From positions 1-42,067 of the forward strand of contig JAOPXD010000044.1 in assembly GCA_025965315.1 (NCBI GenBank): a stretch of DNA of 42,067 bases, written 5' to 3'. This stretch comes from Marmoricola sp. (GTDB lineage: Bacteria; Actinomycetota; Actinomycetes; Propionibacteriales; Nocardioidaceae). The position numbers and the translations under genes are program-made. Shown here piece by piece: positions 33,050 to 40,898 of this stretch. Under the pieces are notes generated by a model that was given only the letters and a program-made list of their open reading frames with translations, made no database searches and had not been told where the DNA came from. Each line of letters starts with the position of its first letter. The first letter of the stretch is position 1.

Positions 33050-33414
33050 GGGCCAGCTTCCCCGGTGACCTGCACGCGCCGGCCCACGCCCGGATGTTCG
33101 TCACGACCAGGCTCGAGCACATCGTCGGCGACGACGGCAGGCCGGACGGCGACGACGTCGTCCTGATCGTCAGCGAGCTCGTCACCAACTCGGTACGGGC
33201 GGGCGCCGCCACCATCGACGTCCAGGTGTCCGCGCATGCGGACCGGGTCGATGTCCGGGTGACCGACGATGCCGACGGCTGGCCCACTGCGCGGGAGGCG
33301 ACCGTCGACTCCCTCGGTGGTCGCGGGCTGGCCATCGTCGAGGAGCTCGCCGACACCTGGACCGCCACCGCCCGCAGCCCCGGCAAGTCGGTCACCGCGA
33401 CCTGGTTCCGCTAG
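33046..33414 (+). CDS. HATPase_c anti-sigma factor/serine kinase (RsbW-like)
   Basis: 122 aa GHKL-ATPase domain. The N box is VLIVSELVTNSVRAGA (Asn for Mg-ATP). The G1 box reads VTDDADGWPT, and the late G box is DSLGGRGLAIVEELADTW. The protein phosphorylates the STAS serine and holds a sigma factor when not engaged. It is translationally coupled to the phosphatase by ATGA overlap. No sigma gene is adjacent, so its target lies elsewhere in the genome; the SigB-type sites in this window suggest a SigB/SigF-like factor. Confidence 0.9.
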   Translation: MRASFPGDLHAPAHARMFVTTRLEHIVGDDGRPDGDDVVLIVSELVTNSVRAGAATIDVQVSAHADRVDVRVTDDADGWPTAREATVDSLGGRGLAIVEELADTWTATARSPGKSVTATWFR

Positions 33415-33416
33415 AC

Positions 33417-33441
33417 GTTTCGAGCTGCCCGGCGCGGGTAC
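33417..33441 (+). promoter_or_regulatory. SigB-type promoter of the DUF7218/holin/DUF3618 genes
   Basis: GTTT (33417-33420), 15 nt, GGGTAC (33436-33441), a full match to the actinobacterial SigB/SigF consensus. It begins 3 nt after the stop of the anti-sigma factor gene and about 95 nt before the next gene. Confidence 0.7.
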
Positions 33442-33535
33442 CTCGTTGCTACGGCGGAGCCCGGAGGCGAGCCGAGGTCACGCACACCGGCCGTTCTCCG
33501 GCACCGTCGTCCCGATGAGTCGAGAGGAGCCTGCC

Positions 33536-33757
33536 GTGCCGAACCGGAGTGCGAACGTCAAGAACGAGAAGCAGTACGAAGCGCTGAAGGACAAGGGCAT
33601 GTCCAAGGAACGCGCCGCGAAGATCGCCAACTCCCCCGACTCCTCGAAGCACGGCGGCGAGAAGAGCCACTCCGGCTCGGGCAACAGCTCGCAGGGCGGC
33701 ACCACGGCCCAGAAGAAGCGTGCTGGCCGCAAGGGCGGCAAGGCGTCGCACTCATGA
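33536..33757 (+). CDS. Small basic DUF7218-like protein
   Basis: 73 aa from a GTG start with GAGGAG 7 nt upstream; the ATG at 33515 would place that ribosome site inside the gene. The conserved run is NVKNEKQYEALKDKGMSKERAAKIANSP, known from small actinobacterial proteins grouped as DUF7218 or Rho-N-like. The rest is hydrophilic and low-complexity: Ser/Gly-rich, then AQKKRAGRKGGKASHS. It looks disordered and basic, so nucleic-acid binding is possible. It is the first gene after a SigB-type promoter and overlaps the holin-like gene (ATGA). Confidence 0.8.
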   Translation: MPNRSANVKNEKQYEALKDKGMSKERAAKIANSPDSSKHGGEKSHSGSGNSSQGGTTAQKKRAGRKGGKASHS

Positions 33758-34185
33758 CGAGCACGACCCAGCAGCCTCCTCAGCAGCCCCCCGCGGTCCG
33801 GTCGAGCGACGACGAGCCGACCATCGGCGAACTCGTCGGTCGGCTGACCGAGCAGTCGAGCCGGCTGATGCACCAGGAGGTAGCCCTGGCCAAGGCCGAG
33901 CTGCGCGCCGACGTGCAGCACGCGGGCGCCGGCGCCGGCCTGTTCGGCGGCGCGGGGCTCTTCGCCGTGCTCGGGCTGGCCACGTTGGTCGCTGCCGCGG
34001 TTGCCGGGCTGGCGACGACGTTCGACGTCTGGCTCTCGGCCCTGATCGTGGCAGCCGCTCTCTTCGTGATCGCGGGCGTCGCGGCGCTGGTCGGCAAGCG
34101 CGAGGTCGGCGAGGTCGGGCCGCCGGAACGCACCATCGCCTCGGTGAAGGACGACGTCGACGCGGTCAAGGACGCGCGCTCGTGA
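33754..34185 (+). CDS. Phage-holin-3_6 family membrane protein
   Basis: 143 aa. After a polar N-terminus (PTIGELVGRLTEQSSRLMHQEVALAKAELRAD) come two hydrophobic hairpin helices (GLFGGAGLFAVLGLATLVAAAVAGLA and WLSALIVAAALFVIAGVAALVG) and a short tail. This is the actinobacterial Phage_holin_3_6/DUF1469 pattern. Despite the name it is a chromosomal envelope protein, commonly next to DUF3618 genes as here, and not evidence of a prophage. It overlaps both neighbours by 4 nt. Confidence 0.88.
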   Translation: MTSTTQQPPQQPPAVRSSDDEPTIGELVGRLTEQSSRLMHQEVALAKAELRADVQHAGAGAGLFGGAGLFAVLGLATLVAAAVAGLATTFDVWLSALIVAAALFVIAGVAALVGKREVGEVGPPERTIASVKDDVDAVKDARS

Positions 34186-34406
34186 CCGCCATCGGCGAGC
34201 TCGAGGCCGAGATCGCGCTCACCCGCGACCAGCTGGCCGGGACGGTGAGCGCTCTCAGCGACAGGCTCGACGTCGGCGCCCGGTTGCACGAGTCCGCGGA
34301 CCACGCGAAGCGCGCGGCCGCTTCGCACAAGCCCGCACTGATCGCCGCTACGGGGCTAGCAGCGCTGGGACTGGCCGCGTTCGTCCTCTGGCGCCGCCGC
34401 AGCTGA
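34182..34406 (+). CDS. DUF3618 membrane protein
   Basis: 74 aa from a GTG that overlaps the previous stop (GTGA). The DUF3618 motif is LEAEIALTRDQLAGTVSALSDRLDVGARLHESA, followed by one C-terminal helix (PALIAATGLAALGLAAFVLW) and RRRS. It is the usual companion of the holin-like protein and is probably part of the same envelope stress unit. The 242 nt that follow hold no gene I would call; a 33-codon GTG frame at 34431-34532 lacks a ribosome site. Confidence 0.85.
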   Translation: MTAIGELEAEIALTRDQLAGTVSALSDRLDVGARLHESADHAKRAAASHKPALIAATGLAALGLAAFVLWRRRS

Positions 34407-34648
34407 GCTCACCGTGACGTGACCGCGACCGTGACGGACGTTGCCGACGCCGTGGCCGTGACCGTCGCGCGGCTGAGACGCGCACGGAACCTCGCTGCAC
34501 TGCTGGACCGGGTCGAGCTGGTCCCGCGCTGACGCCACCACGCTGGCGAAGGGTCCTGCGTCCGACCTGCCGGGACCTTCGGCACTGTCGAGGCCAGGCC
34601 ACCGGATGGTCCTCTCGAGGTACGCACTCCACCGATGGGACACCACAG

Positions 34649-35497
34649 ATGAACACGTTCGGCTTCGTCCTCCTGGCACTCTTCGCCGTCGTCCTGCTCG
34701 GCCTGTTCCTGGCCGTACGGATCGTCAAGCAGTACGAGCAGGGGGTCGTCCTGCGTCTGGGTCGGGTGCAGCGACCCCGGGATCCCGGCCTGCGCATCAT
34801 CATTCCTGTCGTCGACGTGATGCATCGGATCTCACGACGGATCGTGACCATGCCGATCCAGTCCCAGGGGATCATCACCCGGGACAACGTCAGCGTCGAC
34901 GTCTCGGCCGTGGCGTACTTCCGGGTCGTCGACGCGGTCAAGTCCGTCGTCGCGATCGAGAACGTCCGCGCGGCCATCGACCAGATCGCCCAGACCACGC
35001 TGCGGAAGGTGGTCGGTCAGCACACGCTCGACGAGACCCTGTCCGAGACCGATCGGATCAACCTAGACATCCGGGAGATCCTCGACGTCACCACCGTCGA
35101 GTGGGGGGTGGAGGTGACCCTCGTCGAGCTCAAGGACATCCAGCTTCCGGAGACCATGAAGCGCGCCATGGCCCGCCAGGCCGAGGCCGAGCGCGAGAAG
35201 CGCGCCAAGATCATCAACGCCGAGGGCGAGTCCCTCGCAGCGGCCGCTCTCGGGGACGCCTCGGACATCATGATGGAGCACCCGCTGGCCCTCCAGCTCC
35301 GCAACCTGCAGAGCCTGGTCGAGATCGGGGTCGACAAGAACACCACCGTCGTGTTCCCGGCGCCGATCATGACGACGATCGCTGAGCTCGGTGCCTTCAT
35401 CGCTCGCGAGGAGTCCGCCGCGTCCGGTCCCGGCACAGCAGTGCCGGCACCCCGACGAGGCGTCGAGAAGTCCAACGGGGTCGGCGTCTCCGCATGA
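34649..35497 (+). CDS. SPFH/band-7 protein, slipin/stomatin-like
   Basis: 282 aa. An N-terminal helix (FVLLALFAVVLLGLFLAVRI) anchors an SPFH domain: VKQYEQGVVLRLGRVQRPRDPGLRIIIPVVD, MPIQSQGIITRDNVSVDVSAVAYFRV, TTLRKVVGQHTLDETL, DIREILDVTTVEWGVEVTLVELKDIQLPETMKRAMARQAEAEREKRAKIINAEGE. Helical oligomerisation follows. Such proteins organise membrane microdomains. There is no NfeD partner next door; instead the stop overlaps (ATGA) a LiaF-like gene, which fits an envelope-stress role. Confidence 0.93.
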   Translation: MNTFGFVLLALFAVVLLGLFLAVRIVKQYEQGVVLRLGRVQRPRDPGLRIIIPVVDVMHRISRRIVTMPIQSQGIITRDNVSVDVSAVAYFRVVDAVKSVVAIENVRAAIDQIAQTTLRKVVGQHTLDETLSETDRINLDIREILDVTTVEWGVEVTLVELKDIQLPETMKRAMARQAEAEREKRAKIINAEGESLAAAALGDASDIMMEHPLALQLRNLQSLVEIGVDKNTTVVFPAPIMTTIAELGAFIAREESAASGPGTAVPAPRRGVEKSNGVGVSA

Positions 35498-35913
35498 CGA
35501 CCGCCGGCACCCCTGCACAAGGCGCCTCGCACCACCGCTGGCTGCTCGGCCTCGAGCCGTTCTTCGAGGGCGGCTGGCGGCACCGCGGCGACCGCGGGCA
35601 CCGGTGGGCCGTCGAGGACCGTCTGACCGCCGTCGCCCTGCTCGGGGACGTGACGATCGAGCTGGACCACACCCGGAGGCTGCCGGACTCCGTCTCGATC
35701 AGCGCGTGGTCGATCTTTCGCGACGTCGACGTCGTGGTCCCGTCGGGCCGGCGTGTGGAGCTCGTCCAGCGGAGGTTCTTCGGCGCGCCGAGACGGAGTG
35801 ACCTCGCCGCGGCCGAGGCAGCCGACCGGCTGGTCAGCATCCAGGGGCACTCGTTCCTGGGCGACGTGAACGTCCTCGTCCTCGACGCCGAGGAGGAGCC
35901 ATGGACGCGCTGA
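35494..35913 (+). CDS. LiaF/DUF1707-like C-terminal-domain protein
   Basis: 139 aa, no membrane segment. The central repeat-like strands LTAVALLGDVTIELDHTRRLPDSVSISAWSIFRDVDVVVPSGRRVEL resemble the beta-helical cell-wall-stress domain of LiaF/DUF2154 proteins, where each turn carries a GDVxIxL motif. A second turn, LVSIQGHSFLGDVNVLVLDA, ends the protein. The N-terminal membrane helices of LiaF are absent. It is coupled to the band-7 gene by overlap and overlaps the next small gene by 13 nt. A role in envelope-stress signalling is likely but inferred. Confidence 0.7.
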   Translation: MTTAGTPAQGASHHRWLLGLEPFFEGGWRHRGDRGHRWAVEDRLTAVALLGDVTIELDHTRRLPDSVSISAWSIFRDVDVVVPSGRRVELVQRRFFGAPRRSDLAAAEAADRLVSIQGHSFLGDVNVLVLDAEEEPWTR

Positions 35914-36104
35914 ACAACATTGCGGCGGCGCCGCTCCGGCATGCCCACTGCGAGCACTGCGAGCACGAGATCGTCCTCGCCCCGCGGGTCGGGTGGATCG
36001 AGATCTTCCCCGGCGACACTTACGACCTCTGCCCGGACAACGAGACCGGCCGGCACCAACCGGACCAGCAACGCGACTTCGATCGCCCGTACTGGAGCCG
36101 ATGA
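35901..36104 (+). CDS. Small cysteine/histidine-rich protein, possible zinc binder
   Basis: 67 aa. Cysteines and histidines cluster in APLRHAHCEHCEHEIVLAPRVG, with one more Cys in DTYDLCPDNETGRHQ, so a small metal site is plausible. GGAGG lies 4 nt before the ATG. No family is recognised. It is the last gene of the band-7 unit. Its stop codon (36102-36104) lies inside the acceptor stem of the tRNA-Thr gene on the opposite strand, an overlap of 9 nt. Confidence 0.65.
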   Translation: MDALNNIAAAPLRHAHCEHCEHEIVLAPRVGWIEIFPGDTYDLCPDNETGRHQPDQQRDFDRPYWSR

Positions 36105-36168
36105 CAGGAGTCGAACCCGCGACATCCTCTTTACAAGAGAGGCGCTCTACCAACTGAGCTACATCGGC
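36096..36168 (-). tRNA. tRNA-Thr, anticodon UGU
   Basis: Minus-strand cloverleaf: acceptor GCCGATG (36168-36162) pairs with CATCGGC (36103-36097), discriminator T at 36096. D arm GCTCAGTTGGTAGAGC. Anticodon arm CCTCT-CTTGTAA-AGAGG, with anticodon TGT. The T arm holds GCGGG-TTCGACT-CCTGT, with one weak pair. CCA is not encoded. It reads threonine ACA/ACG codons. Confidence 0.96.
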
Positions 36169-36230
36169 CTGCTCCGCCGTAGCGACGGGCGGCGCCATCG
36201 TACCGGCGCCGATCAGGAAGGATGGACCCC

Positions 36231-37988
36231 GTGGACCATCTCCTGCACGAGCCGCACCACGACGGGTCTCCGCTGTACCTCGAGCAGGAGAGCGCACCCC
36301 TCGGGACAGCTGTGCGCGTGCGGGTGCGGACCAGCGCCCAGGCCGGCGTCGACGCGATCTGGCTGCGCACCATCGAGGACGGCGAGCCGTTCTACGCCCC
36401 GTGCACGGTCGAGACGACCGAGGGCGGAAGCACCTGGTGGGTCGGCACCGTCACGGTGCACAACCCGGTGCAGCGCTACCGCTTCATGGTGGTGACCGGG
36501 GAGAGCTTCCGCTGGCTGAACCAGGCCGGCGTCTACGACCGCGACGTCACCGATGCGCACGACTTCCGGATCTCGGCGTACGACGGCGCCCCCGACTGGG
36601 GCCGGGACGCCGTCGTCTACCAGGTCTTCCCGGACCGGTTCGCCCGCTCCGCTGCAGCCGAGGACCGTCCGACCCCTGCCTGGGCAGTGCCGGCGCAGTG
36701 GAGCGACGACCCGATCCCGTCAGGCCCGGACGTCTCCTTGCAGTTCTACGGCGGCGACCTCGACGGCATCACCGAGCACCTCGACCACCTGGTCACCCTC
36801 GGCGTCGCCGTGATCTACCTGACCCCGGTCTTCCCCGGGGAGAGCAACCACCGCTACAACGCCAGCACCTTCGACGAGGTCGACCCGCTGCTCGGCGGCG
36901 ACGAGGCCTACCGCCGCCTGATCGACGCCGCGCACGCCCGCGGGCTCCGGGTGCTCGGCGACCTGACCAGCAACCACACCGGCGACACCCACGAGTGGTT
37001 CCTGCGGGCCCGGGCCGACCTGGACAGCACCGAACGCGGCTTCTACTACTTCGCCGCCGACGGCAGCCACGAGGGCTGGAAGGGCTACCAGACCCTGCCG
37101 AAGCTCGACCACCTGGCGACCGCACTCGGATCGCGCTTCAGCGGTGTGGTCGCCCGCTGGCTCGAGTTCGGCATCGACGGCTGGCGCGTCGACGTGGCGA
37201 ACATGACCGGCCGTCGGGCAGACGTCGACATCGCGCACGCGGTGGCCCGCGAGATCCGGCACACCGCAATCAGCATCCGGCCCGACGCCCTGGTCCTGGC
37301 CGAGCACGGCCACGACGCCACCGGCGACCTCGACGGCGACGGCTGGCACGGCACCATGAACTACTACGGCTTCTCGTTCCCGCTCTGGGAATGGCTGCGC
37401 GACCCGACCCGACCGGTGCCGAGCTTCGGTCTGCCCGTCGACATCCCCCGGCGAGACGGCATCGCCGCGATCACCTCGATGCGCGAGTTCACCGCCAGCT
37501 TCGGCTGGCGGGCGGTGAGCAGCAGCTGGAACATCCTCGGCTCGCACGACTCCCCGAGGATCCGTACGACGACCGGGTCGGCCGAGCTCCAGCAGCTCGC
37601 GGCGGTGCTGCAGTTCACCCTGCCCGGTGTACCGATGATCTTCGCCGGGGACGAGCTCGGGCTCGAGGGCACCAACGGCGAGGACTCGCGCCGGACGATG
37701 CCCTGGAGTGATCCGGCGGCGTTCGCGACCGCGACCTCCGCGACCTACGCCACGCTGGCCCGGGTACGCCGGGAGCACACCGCGCTGCGCCGGGGAAGCC
37801 TGCGCTGGCTCCGGATCGCCGCCGACGACATCGCGTTCCTGCGCGAGCACCCGGACGGCACCGTCCTGGTGACCGTTGCGCGGACGCGCACCGAGCCGGT
37901 CGACCTACCGGGGCTGACGCCAACAGACCTGCTGTTCGGGGTCGGCGACGCCAGCGGTCCGCACGCGCGGATCTGGCGGATCAGCTGA
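36231..37988 (+). CDS. Glycoside hydrolase family 13 enzyme (neopullulanase/alpha-glucosidase type)
   Basis: 585 aa from GTG 36231, chosen because AGGAAGG lies 8-9 nt upstream; the ATG at 36222 directly abuts it. An N-terminal beta-sandwich of about 120 residues (CBM34-like) is followed by the GH13 barrel: VVYQVFPDRFA, region I DLTSNHTGD, region II DGWRVDVANM (nucleophile Asp), region III LVLAEHGH (acid Glu), region IV ILGSHDSPRI (Asp), and a C-terminal beta domain. No signal peptide, so it acts on internal maltodextrin- or glycogen-derived sugars; the substrate is otherwise open. It is divergent from the tRNA and convergent with the Rrf2 gene. Confidence 0.9.
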   Translation: MDHLLHEPHHDGSPLYLEQESAPLGTAVRVRVRTSAQAGVDAIWLRTIEDGEPFYAPCTVETTEGGSTWWVGTVTVHNPVQRYRFMVVTGESFRWLNQAGVYDRDVTDAHDFRISAYDGAPDWGRDAVVYQVFPDRFARSAAAEDRPTPAWAVPAQWSDDPIPSGPDVSLQFYGGDLDGITEHLDHLVTLGVAVIYLTPVFPGESNHRYNASTFDEVDPLLGGDEAYRRLIDAAHARGLRVLGDLTSNHTGDTHEWFLRARADLDSTERGFYYFAADGSHEGWKGYQTLPKLDHLATALGSRFSGVVARWLEFGIDGWRVDVANMTGRRADVDIAHAVAREIRHTAISIRPDALVLAEHGHDATGDLDGDGWHGTMNYYGFSFPLWEWLRDPTRPVPSFGLPVDIPRRDGIAAITSMREFTASFGWRAVSSSWNILGSHDSPRIRTTTGSAELQQLAAVLQFTLPGVPMIFAGDELGLEGTNGEDSRRTMPWSDPAAFATATSATYATLARVRREHTALRRGSLRWLRIAADDIAFLREHPDGTVLVTVARTRTEPVDLPGLTPTDLLFGVGDASGPHARIWRIS

Positions 37989-38002
37989 CGCTGAGGCGTC
38001 AG
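37985..38002. terminator. Hairpin shared by two convergent genes, stop codons in its arms
   Basis: CTGACGC (37985-37991), TGAG loop, GCGTCAG (37996-38002): a perfect 7-bp stem. The TGA of the GH13 gene lies in one arm and the TGA (as TCA) of the Rrf2 gene in the other. It is the only hairpin in the 10-nt gap, so it is a likely bidirectional terminator, though without a U-run. Confidence 0.6.
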
Positions 38003-38457
38003 TGCGACTGCCAGGCGTCCTCGTCCGCCGTACGGGCGGTGACCGACCTGGGCAGCTTGCCGTCGGCGAGCTGACGCACGGAGACCTGCTCGAAGACGTC
38101 GCGCAACGACGACCGACCAGCGATCCAGACGTGCTGGAGAACAGCGGCAGCCTCGTTGTAGGCGACGGCTTCAGGGCGCAGCCCGTAGACCGAGACCAGC
38201 GGACCGTCGACGGCGCGGATCACGTCGGCCACCGAGATGTCCCCGGCGTCCTTGTTCAGCCGCCAGCCACCGGCCTGACCGCGCTGGGCGATCACGACAC
38301 CGGCGCGACGGAGGTCCGCGAGGATCGCCTGCAGGAACCCGTGCGGGATCTCCTGCAGCCGTCCGAGCTCCTCGGCGCTGACCGGGGACTTGCCGTCACG
38401 ACGAGCGATCTCGATGAGTGCTCGCAGGGCGTAATCGGACTTGGCTGTGACGCGCAT
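37999..38457 (-). CDS. Rrf2-family transcriptional regulator without cysteines
   Basis: 152 aa. Rrf2 winged-helix layout: MRVTAKSDYALRALIEIARRDGKSPVSAEELGRLQEIPHGFLQAILADLRRAGVVIAQRGQAGGWRLNK holds the HTH and wing, followed by ISVADVIRAVDGPLVSV, the usual dimer helix. Family members such as NsrR, IscR and RsrR hold an iron-sulfur cluster by three or four cysteines; this protein contains no cysteine at all, so it must sense something else. GAGAG lies about 8 nt before the ATG. The target is unknown; the 54-nt gap to rlmB offers room for an autoregulated promoter. Confidence 0.88.
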   Translation of the reverse strand: MRVTAKSDYALRALIEIARRDGKSPVSAEELGRLQEIPHGFLQAILADLRRAGVVIAQRGQAGGWRLNKDAGDISVADVIRAVDGPLVSVYGLRPEAVAYNEAAAVLQHVWIAGRSSLRDVFEQVSVRQLADGKLPRSVTARTADEDAWQSH

Positions 38458-38511
38458 GGAGCAAGTCTCTCAGATCACTCGACTCAGTTGTTTCAACCAA
38501 GCCGCTAAACC

Positions 38512-39462
38512 TCAGCCAAGTCGCTTCTGGGCGACCGTGTAGAGCGCGATCGAGGCGGCCACACCGGCGTTGAGCGACTCCAGCGTGGAGCTCATCGGGA
38601 TCGACACCAGCTGGTCGCAGGTCTCCGCGACGAGCCGACCGAGGCCGTCGCCCTCCGACCCGATCACGATCACCAGCGGACCATCGGCCAGATCCAGGTC
38701 CGGGAGCGAGACGTCACCATCGGCGGCCAGGCCGATCACCATGCAGCCGGCCTCCTGGTACGCCTTGAGCTGGCGGGTCAGGTTGACCGCTTGCGCGACC
38801 GGGATCCGGGCGGCGGCACCGGCCGAGGTCTTCCAGGCCGACGGCGTCATCCCGGCAGCACGACGTTCCGGGATCAGTACCCCGTGCGCGCCGAACCCGG
38901 CAGCGGAGCGGACCACGGCACCGAGGTTGCGCGGGTCGGTCACCGAGTCGAGGGCGATGATCAACGGCTTCTCGCCGCGTTCGGCAGCCAGCTCGAGCAG
39001 GTCGTCGGCGTGCGCGTACTCGTACGCCGGCACCCGGGCCGCCAGGCCCTGGTGGACCGCGCCGGAGGTCATCCGGTCGAGCTCGACGCGAGGAACCTCC
39101 ATCACCGAGATCCCGTACTCGGAGGTCATGCTGAACGCCTCGCGCAGCCGGGCGTCGCGCTCGGCGCCCTCGGCGACGTACACAGCGATCACGGGCATCC
39201 GGGCACGCAGCGCCTCGACGACCGAGTTCCGACCGGCGATCCACTCGGCCTCGCCGGGCTTCTGGCGGCGCTTCGGGCGGGCAGCCTCGGCGCGCTCGGT
39301 GCGCTGGTTGGCCTTGAAGACCTTGTGGTTCGGGCGGTCCTTCGCCTTGGGCGTCGGTCCCTTGCCCTCGAGCCCGCGCTTGACGCGACCTCCGGAGCCG
39401 GCGGTGGGGTTGCCCTTGCCGGTCTTCTTGATCGCGCCGCGTCGAGCGCTGTTGCCTGGCAT
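38512..39462 (-). CDS. rlmB: 23S rRNA 2'-O-methyltransferase RlmB (SpoU family)
   Basis: 316 aa. A long basic N-terminal extension of about 70 residues (GNSARRGAIKKTGKGN...AEAARPKRRQKPGEAEW) precedes the substrate-binding domain (IAGRNSVVEALRARMPVIAVYVAEGA). The SPOUT domain shows its three motifs: LDSVTDPRNLGAVVRSAAGFGAHGVL, PLVIVIGSEGDGLGRLV, and IPMSSTLESLNAGVAASIALY. It methylates a guanosine of the ribosomal peptidyl-transferase region (G2251 in E. coli numbering). It starts just after the cysS stop, in one operon with it, the usual actinobacterial pairing. Confidence 0.93.
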   Translation of the reverse strand: MPGNSARRGAIKKTGKGNPTAGSGGRVKRGLEGKGPTPKAKDRPNHKVFKANQRTERAEAARPKRRQKPGEAEWIAGRNSVVEALRARMPVIAVYVAEGAERDARLREAFSMTSEYGISVMEVPRVELDRMTSGAVHQGLAARVPAYEYAHADDLLELAAERGEKPLIIALDSVTDPRNLGAVVRSAAGFGAHGVLIPERRAAGMTPSAWKTSAGAAARIPVAQAVNLTRQLKAYQEAGCMVIGLAADGDVSLPDLDLADGPLVIVIGSEGDGLGRLVAETCDQLVSIPMSSTLESLNAGVAASIALYTVAQKRLG

Positions 39463-39463
39463 C

Positions 39464-40876
39464 TCAGTCTTTTCCTGTCACTGTCCATCGCGCACCCTGG
39501 GGGGTGTCTTCGATCTCTACGCCCGCAGCAGCGATCTGGTCGCGGATGGCGTCCGCTGCTGCGAAGTCCTTGCTGGCCCGGGCGGCCTGGCGCTGGTCGA
39601 TCAGCCCGGCGATCAGGACGTCGACGACGCCCTTCAGATCCGCCGAACCCGTACCCGAGTCCTGGGTCCAGTGTGGATCAGCCGGGTCCAGACCCAAAAC
39701 CGAGAGCATCGCGCGCACCTGGTTCGCGGTGGCGGCGGCGCCGCTGGCGTCGCCCGCAGCCACCTGGCAGTTGCCCTGCCGGACGGCGTCGTGGATCGCG
39801 GCGACCGCGGCCGGCGTACCCAGATCGTCGTCCATCGCCGCGGCGAAGGCCTCCGGGAACGGGGCGCCCTCAGCGCTGCCGCCGGCCTTCTCGAGGAAGC
39901 GCTCGATGCGGCCGAAAGCGGTGGCCGCATCGGCGAGCGCCTCGAACGAGAACTCGACGTGCGAGCGGTAGTGCGCGGCCACCATGTAGTAGCGCAGCTC
40001 GATCCCGCGGACCTTCTTGAGCACCTCGGGCACCAGCAGCGAGTTGCCCAGCGACTTGCTCATCTTCTCGCCGGACGTGGTGATCCAGGCGTTGTGCAGC
40101 CAGTACGACGCGAACGCCCCACCGGCCGCCTTCGACTGCGCCTGCTCGTTCTCGTGGTGCGGGAAGCGCAGGTCGACGCCGCCGCCGTGGATGTCGAAGG
40201 CCTGGCCGAGGTACTTGCCGGCCATCGCCGAGCACTCGATGTGCCAACCCGGGCGGCCGCGGCCCCACGGCGCCCGCCAGGAGGCGGTCCGCGGCTCGGT
40301 CGCCTGCTTCCAACCCTTCCAGAGCGCGAAGTCGCGGGGATCCCGCTTGCCTCGCGGGTCCGCGTCCTCCGCGGCCTCCATGTCGTCGATGCCCTGGTGG
40401 GTCAGCTCGCCGTACGCCGGCCAGGACCGGACGTCGAAGTAGACGTCCCCGGAGTCGTCGGCAGCCGGGTAGGCGTGCCCGCGCTCGATCAGCAGCTCGA
40501 TCAGCTCGACCATCTCCGGCACGTGCCCCGTGGCCGCCGGCTCGTACGTCGGCGGCAGCACGTGCAGCGCGTCGTAGGCCTTGTCGAGCTCGCGCTTCAT
40601 GTCGTACGCGAGGTTGTACCAGGGACGGTTCTGCTCCGCCGACTTCGTCAGGATCTTGTCGTCGATGTCGGTGATGTTCCGGATGAAGGTGACGTCGTGG
40701 CCGGTCGCCGCGAGCCAGCGCCGCAGCACGTCGAAGTTGACCGCCGAGCGGACGTGGCCGACGTGCGGCTCGCTCTGCACCGTGAGACCGCAGACGTAGA
40801 TGCCGGCCTTGCCCTCTTCCAGGGGCACGAAGTCACGGACTTCGCCGGTTGCGGTGTCGTAGAGCCTCAAGGTCAC
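39464..40876 (-). CDS. cysS: Cysteinyl-tRNA synthetase
   Basis: 470 aa from a GTG start. Class I motifs: the HIGH box as [13 protein letters not shown] near residue 38, the zinc-site region [20 protein letters not shown] and HHENEQAQ, and the KMSKS loop as [13 protein letters not shown]. It charges tRNA-Cys. The catalytic core is complete, and the C-terminal helical domain ends in PQGARWTV. There is no upstream ribosome site; TAGACT ends 6 nt before the GTG, so the transcript is probably leaderless. It shares its promoter region head-to-head with the C39-type gene. Confidence 0.96.
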   Translation of the reverse strand: MTLRLYDTATGEVRDFVPLEEGKAGIYVCGLTVQSEPHVGHVRSAVNFDVLRRWLAATGHDVTFIRNITDIDDKILTKSAEQNRPWYNLAYDMKRELDKAYDALHVLPPTYEPAATGHVPEMVELIELLIERGHAYPAADDSGDVYFDVRSWPAYGELTHQGIDDMEAAEDADPRGKRDPRDFALWKGWKQATEPRTASWRAPWGRGRPGWHIECSAMAGKYLGQAFDIHGGGVDLRFPHHENEQAQSKAAGGAFASYWLHNAWITTSGEKMSKSLGNSLLVPEVLKKVRGIELRYYMVAAHYRSHVEFSFEALADAATAFGRIERFLEKAGGSAEGAPFPEAFAAAMDDDLGTPAAVAAIHDAVRQGNCQVAAGDASGAAATANQVRAMLSVLGLDPADPHWTQDSGTGSADLKGVVDVLIAGLIDQRQAARASKDFAAADAIRDQIAAAGVEIEDTPQGARWTVTGKD

Positions 40877-40882
40877 CGGAGG

Positions 40883-40892
40883 AGTCTACGGT
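40883..40892. promoter_or_regulatory. Bidirectional leaderless promoter core (cysS / C39-type gene)
   Basis: Minus strand TAGACT (40888-40883) and plus strand TACGGT (40887-40892) are -10 hexamers that share the central TA pair. Each lies exactly 6 nt from its own GTG start codon. The gene-to-gene gap is only 22 nt. Overlapping, mirror-placed -10 elements are the recognised mark of bidirectional bacterial promoters. Confidence 0.6.
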
Positions 40893-40898
40893 TCTGGG

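Noticed and set aside
33754-34406. Phage holin family name suggested a prophage remnant
   Set aside because: The holin-3_6 plus DUF3618 pair is a common chromosomal set in actinobacteria; no other phage genes or attachment sites are present.
34431-34532. 33-aa frame starting GTG in the gap before the band-7 gene
   Set aside because: No ribosome site, no recognisable motif, and such frames are frequent in GC-rich DNA.
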